Assembly: GCA_026929865.2 (NCBI GenBank)
Contig: CM049395.1
Location: 30,064,001-30,128,000 of the forward strand
DNA length: 64,000 bases
Source of the DNA: Hyperoplus lanceolatus
Taxonomy: Eukaryota > Chordata > Actinopteri > Uranoscopiformes > Ammodytidae
Direction of reading: 5' to 3'
Shown here: positions 1 through 13,800 of the stretch, piece after piece
Numbering within the stretch: position 1 is the first letter of the stretch
Layout: each line of letters opens with the position of its first letter
Notes under the pieces: model-generated
What the model saw: only the letters and a program-made list of their open reading frames with translations
What the model was told of the DNA's origin: nothing
The model's database searches: none
Made by a program: the position numbers and the translations under genes

Positions 1-264
1 CATAGACTGGAATTAGTAAGAGTGCTGAGCACAGGGCTTTGACCCAGACAATATGAGTTCACACTTCCTGTGAGGGGGGAACCCTTGCTCCAGCCTAAAT
101 CCCCCATTTACTCCAAACACCTAAACTTATCTCTATATGAGGTCTAGGAATGCAATGTTTCAGAATTAGAATAATTTAAATTGCATTAAATGTTGCACTT
201 CCAACATTCAGATTAACAGCAATCCAATCCAATATTAAGAATAATCCAAATGTCTACTAATCAG

Positions 265-1838
265 CAGGGATGGGAATTGATAAGAATGTAACGATTCTGA
301 TTCCGATTCCGATTCTGCTTATCGATCCGATTCCTTATCGATTCTCTTATCGATTCTCATTGTGTGAGAAAATAAGTACAAATTTGTTTATTTGTATTTA
401 CCTGCTTAAATATCTGATCAGAAGTGTTTCTAGTGTGTGCAAAGATTATCAAGAGTACTTTAGGATTAGGAAATTGTCAATTTTCACATTAATTGGTCCG
501 GAGAAAAAGAAAATTTGAACACAGTCAAGGAAGAGCTTGTGCCTTTTGGAATGTGTTCATTCTCATTTGCATTCAACTTGAAACAAAATTCAACTGACAT
601 AAAAAATACAAAGAAGTCTTCTGCAAAGATAAGACCAACTATCAACTTTGGCAAATTAACCATTTGTTTGCAGAAAAAATATCATGTATGCCCTCTAAGG
701 AAGGATACGAGATATTTTATGTACATGCTGTTCTAATGTGCAGCACGCTGTTTGTTATTAATAGGCCTATAACGGCCCGTCATCAGACACATTTGCACAT
801 CGATCGCTCCTCAAGTTATCCAAGTTTTTTTTTGTATGGGCAGAGATCGTTATTTTAAGTGTGTAGTTACAAAGTTTCATGTTTAACTTTAGTGTAGGCC
901 ACTGTTTCCTTATCACCGGACCGCCGTGTTCCGCTGTGTGTTGTTTTGGGTTTGTCTCAACCACCGTGCGTAAAGGGTGCATTAGAACAGCTGACGGGAG
1001 GAAAAAGAAAAAGGCGAGATATCTCTCTTCCTTTTCTATAAGCCCGCCCGCTGTTTATTATTAATATAACGGCCCGTCATCAGACACATGTGCCGGATGG
1101 TTTTTGCACATCGATTGCTCCATCAAGTTATCCAAGTCAGTGCTTTTTGTATGGGCAGATCGTTATTTCAAGTGTGTCTTTATGAAGTTTATTGTTAAAG
1201 TTAAGTGTAGACTATTGTTTCCTTATCACCGGACCGCAGAGTTCCGCTGTTTGTTGTTTTGGGTTCGTCTCCACCCGCCTTGCGTAAAGGCAGCATTATA
1301 ACAGCTGATGGGAGGAAAAAGAAACAAACCAGCTGACGAACGTGAGTAAACACTGCGGGGCTTAAGGCAACGGTCAAGAACACCTTTTTGCTTTGCTTTA
1401 TGCTGCTCTCACCTTTGTATCTCTCTCCACACACGTTAATTCGCACACATTTTATGTTCAAGTCCAATGGGCAATTCTGGTGTCGACTAGACAGGCAGTG
1501 GACATTTAAACATTTAACCGCCAGGATCGCCGTCTGCTCGCTTGCGCTCGTGCTTGTGCGCGTGTCATTTGACGAAATGGAAACTTTACAATTGTTGCAA
1601 GTGGCCTATTGTCGTCTTCTCAAGTGAAAAACAACCAACATTTAGAGAGATTCTGTCTCAACGCCATGTTTGCTGCATTCTGAACCAAAACAACACAGCG
1701 TGAGTGTCAAGTCATGACGCATTTGCAACGAGCGGAACCGATAAGAGGAATTGTTAAGCAGGCATGTTAACGATTCCAAGGAATTGGTTGACTCTGCACC
1801 GGTTCTGAAGAGGAACCGGGTCTCGATTCCCATCCCTA
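265..1838. mobile_element. Non-autonomous hAT transposon, 8-bp target duplication
   Basis: Ends are CAGGGATGGGAATTG at 265 and its near complement CGATTCCCATCCCTA ending at 1838, the YAGGG type of hAT terminus. The copy is flanked by a perfect 8-bp duplication, ctaatcag, at 257-264 and 1839-1846. Subterminal GATTCC/ATCGAT motifs repeat near both ends. The interior has no transposase frame. It contains a direct duplication of roughly 300 bp (about 748-1049 and 1050-1340, sharing aacggcccgtcatcagacac). It lies in the intron upstream of the first visible golgb1 exon, ending only 50 bp before it. The perfect duplication suggests a fairly recent insertion. Confidence 0.88.
748..1340. repeat. Tandem direct duplication (~300-bp unit) inside the hAT copy
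   Basis: The two units share aacggcccgtcatcagacac (771 and 1068), the ATCGAT-containing segment, caagttatccaagt, tgtatgggcaga, tttccttatcaccggaccgc, ttgttttgggtt and gggaggaaaaagaaa in the same order, offset by about 297 bp. The second unit differs by small indels and substitutions, so the duplication predates some sequence decay. Confidence 0.75.
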
Positions 1839-1888
1839 CTAATCAGATCAGTTTGACACAGTGACCAATCTTCTCTGCTGTTTCCCAG

Positions 1889-4800
1889 GGCCCAGGCTCT
1901 CCACATGGGGCCGCTGGTGGAGGAGAGGTTGCTGTTGAAGAAATAGCCGAGCGGCTCGGACAGACTGAGCAGCTGGTCACTCAGCTGAAGGAGCTGATCA
2001 GGGAGAAGGATGCAGCACTCCGCTCCAAAGATGACCAACTGAAGGTGAGAACTATGTCTCCACCGTATTCACAAGTTCTTCATTTAGTAAACACATTAGC
2101 TGATTATTGACTTAATACCTACAGAGGGGGAAACTCACATGATTTGCACTGTTGAAGGGGACAAGAGCAGCATTTTACACATTATACCAAAAGTACACTT
2201 TTGTAGGGTCTGTCACATCATCAATAGAGTCATAGTCATTGTTTCGAAAAGTTGTATTAAAATAATAGTCAGAGGGGTTCTGGAGAGACCCTTTTCTTCA
2301 ACCAGCATTACGAAGCAAAATCACACGTGATCTGAGGTCATTCATTCCTTGGACAGACATTCTGGGGTGGAGAGAAGCAGGAAGAACGAAGTAAAAACTG
2401 CGAAATATATAATTGAAATAATATGGGGTTAAAAATAATAAAAATACCTACATCTAGCCTATAAATAAAGAAGAAAAACATCAAATTATTGTTGTTTCAT
2501 ATGGTTATAATATGAAGCCCTATGAAAATGCCACGTTATGTGGCTTGTAGTCTACGATGTGAAACATAATTTTTACTGTATTTTTGCTGCTGGACGTGCG
2601 GCTCGCGAGAAGAATAGGCTCATGCCGACACTCAGCTGATTAAGCTGTGTTTCAGCTGGCTGTCAGTTCGGCGCAGTTCAGCTCCAAACTGACACGGGGA
2701 TGGTATTGACAGTCCCGTACATGGGAAGCAAAATAAAAACACACACTTCTTGCGCAGTGTGAACCTGTTGGCACTGTGCGGGAGACGCTCCCCTCACCTT
2801 CATCTGATCGCTGAACACATTCAGCATGTTTACGTGTCCTCTATCAAATGTAATATATTGTTCTGGGCTCCAGGTCAAACTACAACTTATCGTCCTAACA
2901 ATGGCGACAACAACACTTTCCCATAATGTGAAGCTGACGGCAATTTATTAAAAAAGAAAAGAAAGAAAAGGCACAGTGCTTCCTGCATTTGAGTCGGATC
3001 GAGTCCGGAAAAATTCACACCACAAACGAACTGCAGCAGAGTGCGTTTGGAAACGCACCAAGACTACCTCTTCACCTGGGTCTCGGAGCGCTTGTTTGGT
3101 CCGCCCCCGAGTGCGATTGTTGTATTCACACCTGCCTGAAAGATGCGCACCGAAGGCGGATGTGCACCTGAATTTGTTTCAACCGTACTAAACACGGCAT
3201 GTGTGAATACACCCTTAACCCATTGATGACGGCTGCTGCACGATGCCACATTGTATCTCCTGCCTGATGCTGCGTCGCGCAGCATTGTTACTTTATCTAA
3301 TTTTCATGGCTTGCGCAACATAGAATCAAGCCCCAACCTCAGCGATTTTTACCGGTATCCAATAAGGAAGTGACCACAACCGCGTTGCTCTGCAAAACGC
3401 GGTCCCAGCTCCTGGTCGGACTTGGCCCCCTAAAAATACGCCAGCTGTGTCGGCGATAGTGTATTACAGAACAGTTAGTGGCGTTCGGAGCGCAGAATCA
3501 AGGTCTACTATAGGCTACTGACGAAAATCACACACCACATTGCATCTATTTATTAACAATATTTATGAATTTAGGCTATATTTTTTTTGAGTTCTCCAAC
3601 TCAAATTCAGCCCAGCCAGGCGATAGTTAAGTTTCAGTTTCGTTTTCATCTCCGTGGTATACAGCCGTTTGGACCAGCTGATCGGCTCCCGACAGCAGGA
3701 GTCAGTCTGCGTTCCAGTTGTACTGGGAAGTCGGATTTATGGTGCCAGTGATAACTGAACTAAATAATAAAATAAAGCTATCTTCTCCTTCCTATATCTG
3801 TCTATCTTTATACCTCCACTGCACACACAGTCACTACTATCCATGCTAAAAGGAAGCAGCATTATAACCAATGTTTAGCACATTATTTTTAAATATTTTA
3901 TATTATTATTTTTTTTTCTCCCCCATCTAATTTTGACGATTTTTAGAAAAATGTGATGGTTTGTAAGCGCTAAGGGAGCATTTTTAAATAAAACCTGTTA
4001 ACCTTAACTTTTAAATGTATTTTATTTCATTAGCCTTGCCATGTGCTACACAGGCGTAGATATTAAGGTTTTGGTAGACTTTAAAATTCATACTGTTTTT
4101 TCAGAAAACCCTCAGGCATTAAGGACATGCATCCTAGATTGCCATAGTCATCAATGGGTTAATGAGGTTTTGGTTGTATCAGTCGCCCAGTATCTTAAAT
4201 ACACATGATGATTCCGTGATTATACCGTGACATGAATTGTGTATTCTGATGTAATTATTGTCTACTTAATGCAGTAATCCATGCTCAAAGGCCTTTCTCA
4301 CTGAGACAGTCAGGTACAGTTGCTCACATGAGTAACTCTAAAATAGTATGCCATGCTGCAGCAGCTGCTCCTGTTAGTCACCGTTAAAAAAAACCCGGAT
4401 CTAGTTAACTATTAAACGGCCAAGTCAAAGTCTACTACACAATAACAAAGAGGAATGTGGATTACGACACAGTGAAATTGTGGCTGTAATGTTAAGTTAC
4501 AGGGGAGTGTAAACAGGAACACTCATCATCACTCTAGGAGACACATCTCACACGTACAAAGTCCACTTTTTGCCTGCATCTCCTGAACTGCTCTAATAAG
4601 GAATGTTTCTGCAGTGTGCTCCAGCTGATAATGTAATGAAACATGTAAATTATTTTCCATCAAGCGTGAGGTAAATCAAATTTTGTCTGGGACTAAGGTG
4701 GAGAAGGAGACATGTGAGTCAAAGCTGTCAAAGCTGCGTCTCCAGAACAAGGCCAAGGTGACCTCACTCAACGCACAGCTGGAGGAGCTGAAGAAACAAA

Positions 4801-7800
4801 ATGGAGGAAAAGGCACGCCAACGCACAGCAAAAAGGTATACTAGGCAGAAACACACACACACACACACACACACATTCATGCTTGTACGGCAACACATGT
4901 GAATTACAGTAAGTACCATGTAAATTCCCTTAACCTAACCAATATGTGTCTTATTTTAACAAAAAAATATTCTGAATGGTAATTCTAATTTGGCAGTAAA
5001 TCAGTTTTTAATCCACTCATTGGCAGAAAGGCTCTGATGCAGTGTCCCTATAAAGCACATGTAACATTGCTTATTAAGTCGTTATGGCTAATATATCAGA
5101 TTTTTTTTTTTTTGTGTTTCTGTTCTTCTGGCAATGTAGTCCAATGCGCGCTGGATTATAAAGTGTTGACTATTTGTTTCCTTTTAGGGGTCATCAGAAG
5201 GAGGAAGTGAACAAGCCAGTCGAGGCAAGATTGTCTTGCTTAAGAAGAAGGTGGAGGAACTTGAACAGCAGCTCGCACAAAGAGAGAAGGAACTGGAAAA
5301 CAAGGTACCTTCAAGTCTCCCATTTAAAGAAAATTGATTCCTTTTCATCATAAGCTTGTTTAGAAGCAATGCTATTGGTATTATGGCTTTGGTTATCTGT
5401 TCCAACTCACGCTTCTTCTCTTTCAAAACCACTTCTGTTAAATTTTTTGAATCCGACAGTATGCATTCATAACTTGCACTGCACTGTTTTATGTTATTTA
5501 ACCTTATCGTTATATTCTTTTTGAATTAGTTTGACTTCTTAAATTCTTATGTATGTGTGTGTTTGTTTATTATCTTTTTTATAAATTGCCTTCTGGCGTA
5601 GTTTGTAGGGTTAAAATGACCAAGGTGGTAATGTATACATTTACAGAGTGATAGGCAAGCAGCCATAGAAATATGTTTTCATTTCTCTAGTGAGGAGCAT
5701 AACTCTTTTCTTCTAGAGGATGGAGGTGGAGTCCCAGCGGCAGCGAGGCGAGGAAATGGACGCCATGCTGACAGAGAGAGACAGGAAGCTGGGAGAAAAA
5801 GAAGCTTATATTGTTCACCTGCAAACAGCATTGGGAGGAGACCAGCCCGCCCCACCTTCACCACAGCATAAGGTCATACACATCACATGATTGTAGTGTC
5901 ATTTTTGCCACATTTTGGCTGTGTTTTTGAAAAGCCCTACTAACCTCCTCCCTCCTACATACTCAACATATATATACTACATACTCTCTACTTAATGATC
6001 GATTGTGTATGCAAGGCTCCTCGGACCGTTTACACTGAAGTATACAGAAGCAATAAATAATAAAAAAAAAAAATTCTGTGTTGTTTGAAAAGACACAATG
6101 CATTGTGGGGCGGTTGTGTAGGGAAAGTAACCTATCGATCCATACACAAAATATTCCCGGAAGTAAGTACTCATCCGGGCATTTCTCGCCTGAACAAACT
6201 CGCATACATAACCACAAAATACTCAAACTGATGTCAAAATTAGTGTGATTAGGACGTTAGTAGGGCGTTTCGAACAAAGCCAACTTTTTCCACATCTTGA
6301 GATTCAGACACGATAAATATCAACATTCAACAGAGGATACAGTATTCTCAGGCAGTCGTTCATTTAAATTCAACCCAAAAGGCAATCCACGTTTAGAGCA
6401 TACCCCACTCTCTGTGTGGTATATTGTCAATCAACAGTGTTTTACCTTCTCAGGTGGCAGAGGACGGTGGAGCGATGCAGGAGCTGCAGCTGCTGGTGCA
6501 GAGTCTGACCAGGAAGGTGGGAGAAGCTGACGAGAGCTACAGCTTGCTGCAGGAACAGACAGACAGCCTGAAAGAGCTGCTGGCCACAGAGAAGGAGCAG
6601 TACATTCAGAAGGAGAGCATGTACAAACAGAACGTAGGTCTCCAGTGCTTTGCTTCTATTGTAGAGTTTGATTCGGTCTATATTTGCTATGAGAAGTATT
6701 GCCATCTTATGTCTGATGATGGGGCCCTGTGTTTGTATTTAGATCCAGACGTTTAAAGACATCATTATCCAGAAAGATACCCAGCTGTCGGAGATCAGCC
6801 AGATGCACGAACAGGAGCTCTTCAAGCTAGCAGCAAAGTCAGATGCCAGTGCAGACTTGGAGCAGGTAGGAAAAACACCCGTTTCTAAATATATCAGTGA
6901 GGAAGCACTTCTGTGAGTTAACAGAATCCTGTGTCTCCTTTTTGTAATATTGTTTTTGTACAATGTTGTACCACTTAAAAGATGTTATTCTGTATAAAGG
7001 AAACCAAAGAGTGCCTCACCACAGGTGGTTACTGCTGTAGCCACATGACTCTATGCAACACATGGAATTACATTATATGTTTGATTTAAGTATCTTTAAA
7101 CCCGTGTGACTGTGTTGATGTTGAGGCAGTGGGTGGTGGATATCATAGAAATAATACTTGGTTGGTTAGGTAATGTTAAACACTTCCTTGATTTCTCCTC
7201 GTCAGCTGTTGAAGGCTCTGAAACAGAAGCTCTATGAGAAGGAGGAGGTGCTGCTGGGTAAGACCCAGGTCATTGATGTTCTCCAGGGAGAGGTGGATGG
7301 CAGGGACCAACAGATAAAGGTCAGGAACCAAACAACATCTATTGTAATAATGTTTTTGTTTTTTAAATATTTGTTTTATGTTATCAACCATCCTGTCTCT
7401 TTGTCCTTCGCTCCACACAGGAGCTTATTGAGCGGCTGCGGCGTGTACAAGTTGAACGCGAGAGCCTGGAATCCAAGATGGATGCAGAGAAACATGTGAT
7501 GCGAGCACAACTCCGTGACCTGATGGAGAAGCAGCAGGCGGAGGTGCAGCGAATCACAAAGCAGCATGAGGCGCAGATGACCCAAACGCAGCAGGATCTG
7601 CTGGGGCAGCTGGAGGAGATGAGGAGGGCCTCGATAGCAGAACCACCACCGGCCAATCGGGAGGCTCCAGGCAGTGGAAACATGTCCACAGAACCAGCCT
7701 CTGTCCAAAGAGTAGCTGAACTGGAAGGTTGGTTGTTCTACGTTTAGATTTTTCTAGTCCGTCTTCTTTCTTAATAAAAATGTGCATTTTGTAATATGTA

Positions 7801-10800
7801 AAATTATAAACAATCTGATTTAATAAAATTATATAATGAGCCCTATTGAAACTAAGGCCAAATGTAAATATGTGAGGACTTGATTACAAAGCATGTTTAT
7901 CTGCATCTTTTCATTTTTCACAGCCCAAGCAAAACAAAAAACTGAGGAAGCCAGCAGATCCGAGGCCAAGTTCCTGAAAATGAAAGCCTGGTCCAAAACC
8001 CGGATAAGACAGTTGGAGGAGGAGTTGAAGAAAAGCCAGGTGAGATGGCAAAATGTTAAGATTTCAATTTCTAAATCTTTTAAGTTATTATGTTCCTTTC
8101 TAGGGATTTCTTGTTGTTATTTATTGTTTTACTAATTGAAATTAACCCTTTATATCCAAATGCATATAAATGTGCCATTAAAAGACATGTTTTTAATTCA
8201 TCCAATATATCCCTTGTTATATTAAACAAATCAAAAAGTCTGACAGTTAAAAAGAGGGGAGTTAGGTGGTAATAAATAATGGTGTATGCTTTTTCCACTC
8301 TAGGCCGGAGTTGCCCCCCCAGACCTGACTGCTCTGCGCAGTCGTATCACAGAGCTGGAAGAGGAGAGAGAGGAGAACCTCTGGAAAGTGGAGCAATATG
8401 AGGAGCTCAAAGCAAAGAATGGTACCACAATCAAACCTGATTGGCTTCTGCTTTTGTATAAGTCTAGAAGAAACATCAGCAAGCAGAGCACATTTTATTT
8501 GCATGTCTTAGCATTGGTAGCTTTGATGCCAGAATTATATCATTGTGTGTTTGATGTTTTCTGCTAGAAATGCTGGAAAATAAGCTGGTTATATATGAGG
8601 AGCAACAGAGGACACTACAAGCAGACCTGGAGCAGTTCACCAAGAGGGCTGCCTCCCAGGTCAGAGATGCAGGCTGCTTCTTCTTTTTTCTTTTTATATC
8701 TGCCTGTTTTGTATAAAACCTGCTCATTGTTGGTCTCCTTTAACTATCTGTTCATCCTGGGCGCAGACGAGTGAGTCTGGCAGTGCTGACGACACTCAGA
8801 GCCAGGTGCTGGAGTGGCAGGAGATGGTATCTGAGGCAGTCAGTGCCAGGGACCGGGCAAGGGAGGAGAAGACTGCCATGACCCTCCGCATTAGCAACAT
8901 GGAAGAGGAAAGAGAGGGTAAGGCTGATGCTAACTCATTTAAATGGCAAATTAGTTTGGTACGAACAAACTGGGCTAAGGACGGAGGGTGTCATATGCTG
9001 TACTGATAAGAAAGTCTCCTTAGGCACATTTGTGATGTGTCATATTGAGCTGTATAAATAAAATGTACTCAACTTGAGTTTGGATACTTTAGTTTGTGGC
9101 CCTGTTTAATTGTATTGTATTATACCCTGCAGCGTTTCTAATATTAACCCTTACAAATATAAATTGTGATGAACAAAATATTGGAAACACCTCGGTATAA
9201 TGCAATAATATTTAATAATCCTAATCAACTGGCAACTGAGTGTACATTAATCCTTTTTTATTTTGTCCTTGTATTCATAGCCACCAACAACAACAACCAT
9301 GTTTTCTAGCAGAGAGACATTTAGAGTTTATGTTTTACTGTTACCACATGTCTTCTGTTGTCTGATTCAACATCACTTTCTTTTACTTCACCCCCCCCCT
9401 GTTCTTATCCATTGTTGATCCATTGGTGAGCATTTGGTTTGCCCTTTGCTGCCTCCCATCTCATGGACCTCCGCCCCCCCACTCCAGCCCCTGCTCCATG
9501 GATGGGAGCAGCCACAGAGACAGTTTCCCATCAGTTTTGTGCATGCAGGCTCCTCCAAACCTCCGGTGCACATCCTGCTCACTGTACTGCTTGCAGCTCC
9601 CCTGAGTTTTGCCTTTTTGCTGGGCTGTGCTACATGCAGTACAGTGACAGGTGGCACTTTAGAGACTTCCATTTTGTTTCTCCTTTCTTCCCTTTCCTGT
9701 GTTGTTTTCTGTTTTCCATCCCTTACCCCTTTCCGTTCTTCTGTTTTGATTTCTTCCCATCCCTTGATTTCTGGTGTGGCCACACTAAAATATTTTTGAT
9801 TAATCCAGTGTTAACATCCTGGTCATGTTTCCTTTTATGGTGGGATGTGTAAACTAGATTTGCACTAACTCTGGGAAGATGTCTAATGTGTGTTACCTTT
9901 CAAAGCCGTCAGACTGACAACCATTTCTGTGTCTCCACACACACGCAATAACGCTGATACCGAATGTCGTTGTCGATGTATAGTGCAAAAGGTAGAATAG
10001 AAGTAATCTATAGGATCTGGATATGTAAGAAAATATAAAGTTAGTTTATTTCGGATATTTTGTGAGAGCTTTCTGGTAGGAAATGAGTCGTACAAGTAAT
10101 AAAATCTTTGATTATCTTTGAGAGGCAGAGGTCAGCCGAACGTCGGCAAGTTTAAGATGGTACAGTCCACTGTAGGGGTGTTATTATTAATAATTGGGGA
10201 ATGAATATAAACAATTAGGAGGGATATTTAAGTGTTTCGACCAATGTACTGTTTTTACTGTTACGGGGGACGCATCCCCTCCGTGCGTTTCAATTATTAT
10301 TTTTTTTAATTCATAATTCAAAGCGGGCCGCCAGATACGTTTCGGCGGGCCGCCATTGGCCCGCGGGCCGCACTTTGAGAACCACTGCTTTAGACCCAAC
10401 TGTTGTTATTATAAAAGAATAATGCACAACAAATACTCTTCTTTAAGTTAAAAAATAAAACAAAGTTGTGCTCAGAATAAAATTGCTAATGGTCGTTTTA
10501 ACATTAATTATAACTTTTGATTTTGATTAGCTGTGTGTGCCACTTACTGTGAAATTACTGAATCAATGAAGTGTAGTTGACACTAATGAACCTAGTGTGA
10601 ATAATGAGACTCAAAAGCCTCACAGCCCATCTCAGAGCCCTCAGTAATTAGCACTATTTCAGGAAGACTACTGCAGACAATTTGTCGCTAGAGTTTTATC
10701 GAGTTGGGAGTCTCACTCCACCACCATTTCTTCTGACGCTGACAGACAACCATTAACCCTTCATTGACTCTTATGTCCTCCGACCTAGTTAGTAGAGACG

Positions 10801-13800
10801 ACTCTTTTTAACCTTTGCATTTGGTCCAATCATTCATATTTCTATTATTTCTGGTGCTGCTACTGTAGTTACAGGCTTACTGCTTAAGTGGAAATGAGTC
10901 TTGTACACAAGTATTTCTGGTGTGGCTTTAAGGGTGACAATGGCATGCATGCTTTTTATTGGGTAAAAGGTAATAAGTTGGAGCTTATTGATTGCTTTAA
11001 GACATTTCAACTTCACTAACATCACCACAGCATACCTGCTGAGCTTTTGCTTTGCCTGTTTGCAGCTGCACCCGACAATATGTTTGCCAGAGCTGGGCCC
11101 CAAAACTATTTGTTACAGTGTCCTTTATATTATTCATAAAGCCATAACGTAAAGGTAGAGCTGGTTCACAGGGGCTAACCAGCAAAGGTGTTCATTTTTA
11201 ATGAATTAATCAAAGAATTGGCCTCTTTGTTGAAAGGTTGGTGGCCTCAATCATAGTGAAGTAAATCCATGCCATATATGAATTCAGCTTTCTGACTCTG
11301 TATGCTTTGTTGTTCTCACTAAAAGCATCCAATATCAGAAGTCTTTGCTGCATGGCATCATCAGGCATTGAACAAAGAAAAATCCTGCTGGAAACCAGCA
11401 AGATTTATTTTGGCTTTATAAATAATATGTGTGTTTCTCCTTTTCTATCATCCTCTATATATAATCCCTGCTGCTGTGGTCAGTGTGGGTTGAAATACCA
11501 AGGCTGTCACTGGCTCTATTCTGCTTTAGACTTGTTTTATTCTTCAGAAATAGTGTAGATAGTCTTACCCAGTCTTGATGCATGTTCTAAATTATAGAAC
11601 ATGCATCTAACATGCCGTTTTGCTTAACCCTGCTCACTCACTGAACCCACACTGACCACTGAAATAAACCCCACTTAACTCATTTTCTATTTCTGCCCCA
11701 CCCTTTGCTTTGCTCTGCCCCTCTTTTCCCTCCTGTTCACATCACATCAGCCTGTTGTCACAAAACAGATGGGAAGACGTTTTGTTTCGCCAAATTAGTT
11801 TGGCATTGCCTTGCTTGCGTCCTAAACCAAACCCATATCCAAAGCCAAATCCCTCATATCTCTACCTGCTCAGTGTTGCTCTAAATAACAGTTTGGTCTC
11901 CATGTTTGAAAATCAGCGGTAAAACATTGCCTTTACTCGTGGCTCATGAAAATGGGCCCTCCTTCTTCCCACAGCTGCTTTTACTCCCAGTCTCCCACAT
12001 ATTAAAATGCTGTTTTCCTTTGCTGTGCAAATTAGGTGTGCATGGCTCTGACCAGAATGTTGCTTTTGAAGTGTTTCTCAGGTCCACATACCTTATGCAA
12101 ATACTAAAGTGGTTAGCATACATATCTGGAGTTTGAGTAACTTTATCTCTCTCCATCCTTTATTCTCTCAATCTCTGTCTCCATGCGTCGCTTACAGTCT
12201 GTCTCTAGTGTTACTTTCACTTTTGGATGAAACTGTTTTCTATGTTACAACATTCATGAATGGTGTTGAAAGTGCCTCATCTCCCTATTCACCAAAACCA
12301 CCAACACCAATCACTGCCAGCACACTTAACTATTCTTCATTTCAGTCATTCTATCTTCAAAAAATATCTTCTTTCCAACTGCCATGATTCTGTCCTACCC
12401 ATTTTACCACCACCTCCCATCCATAAATACATTCTCGATCCAACCAAACTCCCCCTTTACCTGTGGCACAAAACTGATTGAGGATGACTGGTTCTTTCCT
12501 GGCTGCTCCGATCCAGCACTGGCCTCTCGGCAGCAGGAGTTGGAGGAGGAGCTGGCTCAAGCTCGGGGGCTCGGCCAACACAGGGCCAAGAAGATGGCAG
12601 CTCCAGCTCATCGAAGCCTGCAGGTAGGAGGACACACACCACACATTCAAACTTGGCCCAAACAAACCTGTATCTGTATCTGTATATTAATGCGAAAAAA
12701 TAACTTTTTCCTGCTGAAGTAAGCTTCACAGTCAGAACATCCTGTTGCTTTGCATTGTCATCTAAATTTTTTATACGTCCATTTTCAGACTTGAGAGTTT
12801 GACCTATGTCTGTAGATTAAGAAGAAAGCTGGACCTACTCTATCTTTAAATAATTTCTGATTTATAACTTGTCACTGCCCTGCTTCAATAAGTGTATCCC
12901 ACTTGCAGGAGGACTTTGAATTTGCTGGGCAGGCCCAATTTCAGGACCAGCGAAGCACATCTGAGAGCACGACCCCGATGGAGGGAGAGAACATGGGAGG
13001 TTGGTGGCCCGAGTACAGTACTCCTGACACAGGTGTGAGACCCGCTAGACAGTTTACACTAGCATGCACATGGTCGTCTGCACACTACATTGGGAAACTT
13101 AAGTTGGTGGGTTTATATTTTGTTGTTTTAACCATAACATTCCAAACGTTTTTTGTTGAGTGTTGGATTGTGGCTGTTGGTTGAGTTTGTCTTTTTTCAT
13201 CTAACCTGCCAATATTGTGCAAGCGAGGCCTGGGTTATCTCTATTGGGTTATTGTGTTCAACATACTGAACCGATTAGCTTGGTTCAGCTTGCCTTCGTT
13301 TCTATTTGTCGACGCATTTGCTGGGTCACATTGTAGGAGCCTGAATTCAAGCTATTCTCCAGTAACTCAAAATAACTCTGGGACAGCTGATATTGTAATC
13401 CCAAGAGTAAAACACTCATTCATTGGTTTGCATTTTTATCAGTTTAAAGTATTTTCTTTCGACAAGTGCATGCTGGTTGAGCTGGCTAGTGTTTGTTGGA
13501 TTAGTCCACTGGATGCACTAAATCTTTGTGAGATCATATAACTGTAGGTGGCCAGACTCCATTTGTGGTAAGTTTTGTTTATTCATTGTTTGCATGTTCC
13601 ACTCCTTTTACTTCATTTCCTCTAATTCTGTCATCTCGTCTTTCAAGCCGCTGCTCATCAAAACCAAAAAATACATCATCAATTCTCTACAAATAATAAT
13701 TTTAGAAGTAGTAGTATATTTATTTTCGGTCCATGACCACAAAGACATGATACAAACAAGATCAAGACTCAAGTGAAACAAAAAAAAGACAATTATAATT

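Larger units (their letters stand above)
1889..8917 (+). other. golgb1: golgb1 N-terminal coiled-coil exon cluster (12 exons)
   Basis: Twelve short exons of 92-307 nt encode the first 531 or so residues visible here. The first encodes [22 protein letters not shown], the counterpart of the AEQLVVELKDIIRQKD segment close to the N-terminus of mammalian giantin. The second contains [20 protein letters not shown], matching the KLKLHAKAKLTSLNKYIEEM segment. Most of these exons are multiples of three. Phase changes at 7727/7924 (phase 1), 8421/8568 (phase 1) and 8917/12517 (phase 1) are each compensated by the next acceptor. All is heptad-rich E/K/Q/L coiled coil with no other fold visible. Because the segment starts only some 50 residues into the mammalian protein, probably just one or two small exons are missing upstream. 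Confidence 0.9.

Noticed and set aside
9388-9852. Three overlapping open frames of 121-137 codons in a golgb1 intron
   Set aside because: No family resemblance, frames on both strands, C/T-rich composition, and no in-phase splice sites to join the neighbouring exons.
12668-12687. ctgtat repeat after exon 12517-12623 as a regulatory array
   Set aside because: Only about three short units, so not distinguishable from chance.
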